Shown here: one piece after another, positions 61,836 to 64,000 of the stretch
How the letters are laid out: each line of letters begins with the position of its first letter
Numbering within the stretch: position 1 is the first letter of the stretch
Source: Myotis daubentonii
Taxonomy: Eukaryota; Chordata; Mammalia; Chiroptera; Vespertilionidae
Assembly (NCBI RefSeq): GCF_963259705.1
Contig: NC_081840.1
Location: forward strand, 372,001-436,000
Length of the DNA: 64,000 nt
Reading direction: 5' to 3'
Notes under the pieces: generated by a model
The model's database searches: none
What the model was told of the DNA's origin: nothing
Seen by the model: only the letters and a program-made list of their open reading frames with translations
Program-made: the position numbers and the translations under genes

Positions 61836-62139
61836 CGTGTGAGTGACGACACAGACACTGCGCTGTGGGACCCCTCGCACAGGCCCGGAGGAGCCGGACC
61901 CGCGGGGACAGACAGCGATGGTGGGGCCGGGGCTGGGGGGGGGGGGTTAATGGGACAGAGGCTCCGTGGGGAAGATGGGAAAGCCCTGGGCACGACGGCG
62001 GGAGGGCTGCACGCGCTGCGGACGCACGTCCCCCCTCTGACCCGCAGGCACAGGGGCTGAGACGGCACGTTAATCTGTCTGCATTTTATGTACAAACACA
62101 ACAGGCCCAGCCCGGCCGGCGGTGTGTGTGTGGGGGGGG

Positions 62140-62328
62140 GGGGGGGTGAGCGTCAGCCTATGAACCAGGAGGCCCCGGTTGGGTTCCCGTCAGGGCATGT
62201 GCCCGGGATGCAGGCCAGGAGGGGGCGTGCAGGAGGCAGCCGATCAGATCCCTCTCACCATGGATGTTTCTCTCTCTCCCTCTCCTGCCTCGCTGACGTC
62301 AATATGAACACATTTTAAAAACCACAAA
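62140..62328 (+). mobile_element. Ves SINE
   Basis: CTATGAACCAGGAGGCCCCG, GGAGGCAGCCGATCAGATCC and an A-rich tail. The 5' end is lost in a 14-G run. Confidence 0.78.
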
Positions 62329-62329
62329 C

Positions 62330-63560
62330 AAATACACACAAGCCCAGCCCGAAGCATTTGCAGCGACAGCAGAGTGGCAGGGGCGGGGCGCGGGGGGGGG
62401 GGCGGCAGCAGGCGGCACGGGAACTTCTGGGGTGACAAGTGTTCTTGATTGGGGTGCCGCCGGGGCACGCATGAGGCCTCGGACGCCGCGGGGTTATTTA
62501 ATAATCCGGAAACGGGACCTTGGGCTCGAACCCTCCAGGGTCGGCCGGCGCGCGGAGCCCAGCTTCCCAGCAGAGCAGGCGCCCCGGTCACACGGGCCCG
62601 TGGGGTCCAGGTGAAGCCGGACGCTGCCCCTTCCTCCGGGACCCCAGGCCCTGGGCCAGGACACCGTCTCCGGTGCGCCCCCCGCGCCCCCCTGGGGTGG
62701 GCAGTGGCCTGGGCTCAGCGAGGGAGACGGGCGTGGGTGCAGGTGGGAGTGACTCAGGCGCAGGCCGCACGGAGCACAAAGGTCGCCTAAATGCCAGGTG
62801 GCAGGGCCTGGGGGTGTCGCAAGCTGCGGGACAGTGTGACCCCGCGCCCTGGGCCCTGGCTGAGTGTGAGTCTGGGCGCACGCTGACACTGACACTGACA
62901 CTGACGGACAGCTGGCCCTGCTGGCACCGCCCTCCCCCCTCCCCGGACCGTGCGCCCTGACCGAGCGCCTCCACCCATCCAGGGCGCCTCCTTGGCCTTG
63001 CTTCCTGCCGAGTGGGCGTGGGGGGCAGGCTGGTGCTGAGAGGGCTTCCGGCAGGGGCCCCCATCAGGAAAGGCTGGGGCGCAGGCTGGGCCTGAGCCTG
63101 CACCCACGTGAGGGGCTCTGGCGACCTCCTGCTCCGCCCCCTGCTCACAGCCACCCCCTTCCCTTCCGGGGGCCACCCCGTGCCATCGCTGGGGCGTGCC
63201 TGCTGCTGCTCCCCCACTTCCTGACCGGGGAGGGTGGGAGCAGTGAGTCACCAGTGTGGCTCAGTCACAGAAGGAGCCGGAAGGAAAAGTACTGGGAGCT
63301 GGGGGGGGGGGGGTGAGAGAGAGAGGGACAGAGAGAGCGGGAGAGAGACCAAGGGGGAGGAGGGGAGAGCCACAGGGTCCTGGAGGTGGCTCTGTCTCTC
63401 GAGGGCACTAAAAGGGCAGGGCGGCTGCAGGGAGGGCAAGGGGCTGGGGGGGGGGGCCAGGCAACTGCAGGGAGAGCGAGGAGGGCGCTGGGCAGCACAG
63501 ACCTCCCGCAGGGCCAGGCAGAGCTCAGCCTCCCGCAGGGCTCGGCTCCACCACGGCAGG
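62330..63560 (-). other. ADSS1: ADSS1 5' intron, unassigned part
   Basis: No exon matching ADSS1 exon 1 or 2 recognised on the minus strand. Only short GA and G runs are seen. Confidence 0.5.
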
Positions 63561-63564
63561 AAGC

Positions 63565-64000
63565 CAGGCCTGTACGCGCACACGCACGCACACGCACACG
63601 CACACTCACACACGCGCACACCTGAGCAGGCATGCTCCATCGCGGGCGTGCACACACACTCACACACACACACACGCACACATGCACACCTGAGCAGGCA
63701 TGCTCCATCGCAGGCGTGCACACACACTCACACACACACACACACGCACACCTGAGCAGGCATGCTCCATCGTGGGCATGCACACACACTCACACACACA
63801 CACACACGCACACCTGAGCAGGCATGCTCCATCGTGGGCATGCACACACACTCACACACACTCACACACACACACACGCACACATGCACACCTGAGCAGG
63901 CATGCTCCATCGCGGGCGTGCACACACACTCACACACACACACACACGCACACATGCACACCTGAGCAGGCATGCTCCATCGTGGGCATGCACACACACT
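63565..64000 (+). repeat. Compound CA-rich minisatellite to window edge
   Basis: About six units of 60-80 bp, each CACCTGAGCAGGCATGCTCC plus ATCG(C/T)GGGC(G/A)TG followed by a variable (CA)n/(CACT) run. Cut by the window end. Confidence 0.93.

Overview
This window is nuclear DNA from a vespertilionid bat (species not resolved). The evidence is about twenty tRNA-derived Ves SINEs, a textbook HeliBat-type Helitron (2334-2595), a SPIN-type hAT element (45415-45626) and another short hAT (37182-37392). Among mammals, Helitrons and young hAT elements of this kind are characteristic of vesper bats. The four genes and their order match human 14q32.33 in reverse: ZBTB42 (-), AKT1 (+), SIVA1 (-), ADSS1 (-). 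The DNA is very GC-rich and full of minisatellites, as expected of a subtelomeric block.

Layout. 1-14180: gene-free flank with many Ves SINEs, a Helitron, GC-shifted L1 relics, several tandem repeats and two orphan CpG-rich patches. 14182-17700: ZBTB42, with a single coding exon (15781-17031), a long 3' UTR and a CpG-island promoter. 17900-21500: short spacer between head-to-head ZBTB42 and AKT1. 21600-42780: complete AKT1, with noncoding exon 1 plus 13 coding exons; intron 1 carries a 200-N scaffold gap (31256-31455). 42780-44690: tail-to-tail AKT1/SIVA1 spacer with an old L1 3' end and a MIR. 44695-49150: complete four-exon SIVA1. 49150-53660: SIVA1 upstream region with an E2F-like repeat array, a second promoter-like patch, a probable gammaretroviral (ERV1) solo LTR, and a class II (betaretrovirus-like) ERV remnant nested in a SINE. 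53670-61274: ADSS1 exons 3-13; exons 1-2 lie beyond the right edge or were not recognised. 61275-64000: ADSS1 5' intron, repeats.

Sequence quality matters here. Both flanks of the gap carry the same ~1.5 kb, differing mainly by homopolymer-length indels, so this is probably an unmerged contig overlap rather than a duplication. AKT1 coding exon 2 lacks one base and ADSS1 exon 5 has one extra base; all splice sites and flanking codons are otherwise intact, so both frameshifts are most likely base-calling errors.

The genes are functionally separate neighbours: a muscle-linked BTB zinc-finger repressor (ZBTB42), a growth/survival kinase (AKT1), a p53/E2F-responsive pro-apoptotic protein (SIVA1) and the muscle adenylosuccinate synthetase (ADSS1). 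The most interesting material is noncoding: the shrunken ERV with a tRNA-Lys3 primer-binding site, the E2F-like array upstream of SIVA1, CTCF-like motifs carried by the Helitron hairpin and by Ves SINEs, and the ~1 kb G-rich minisatellite inside ADSS1.
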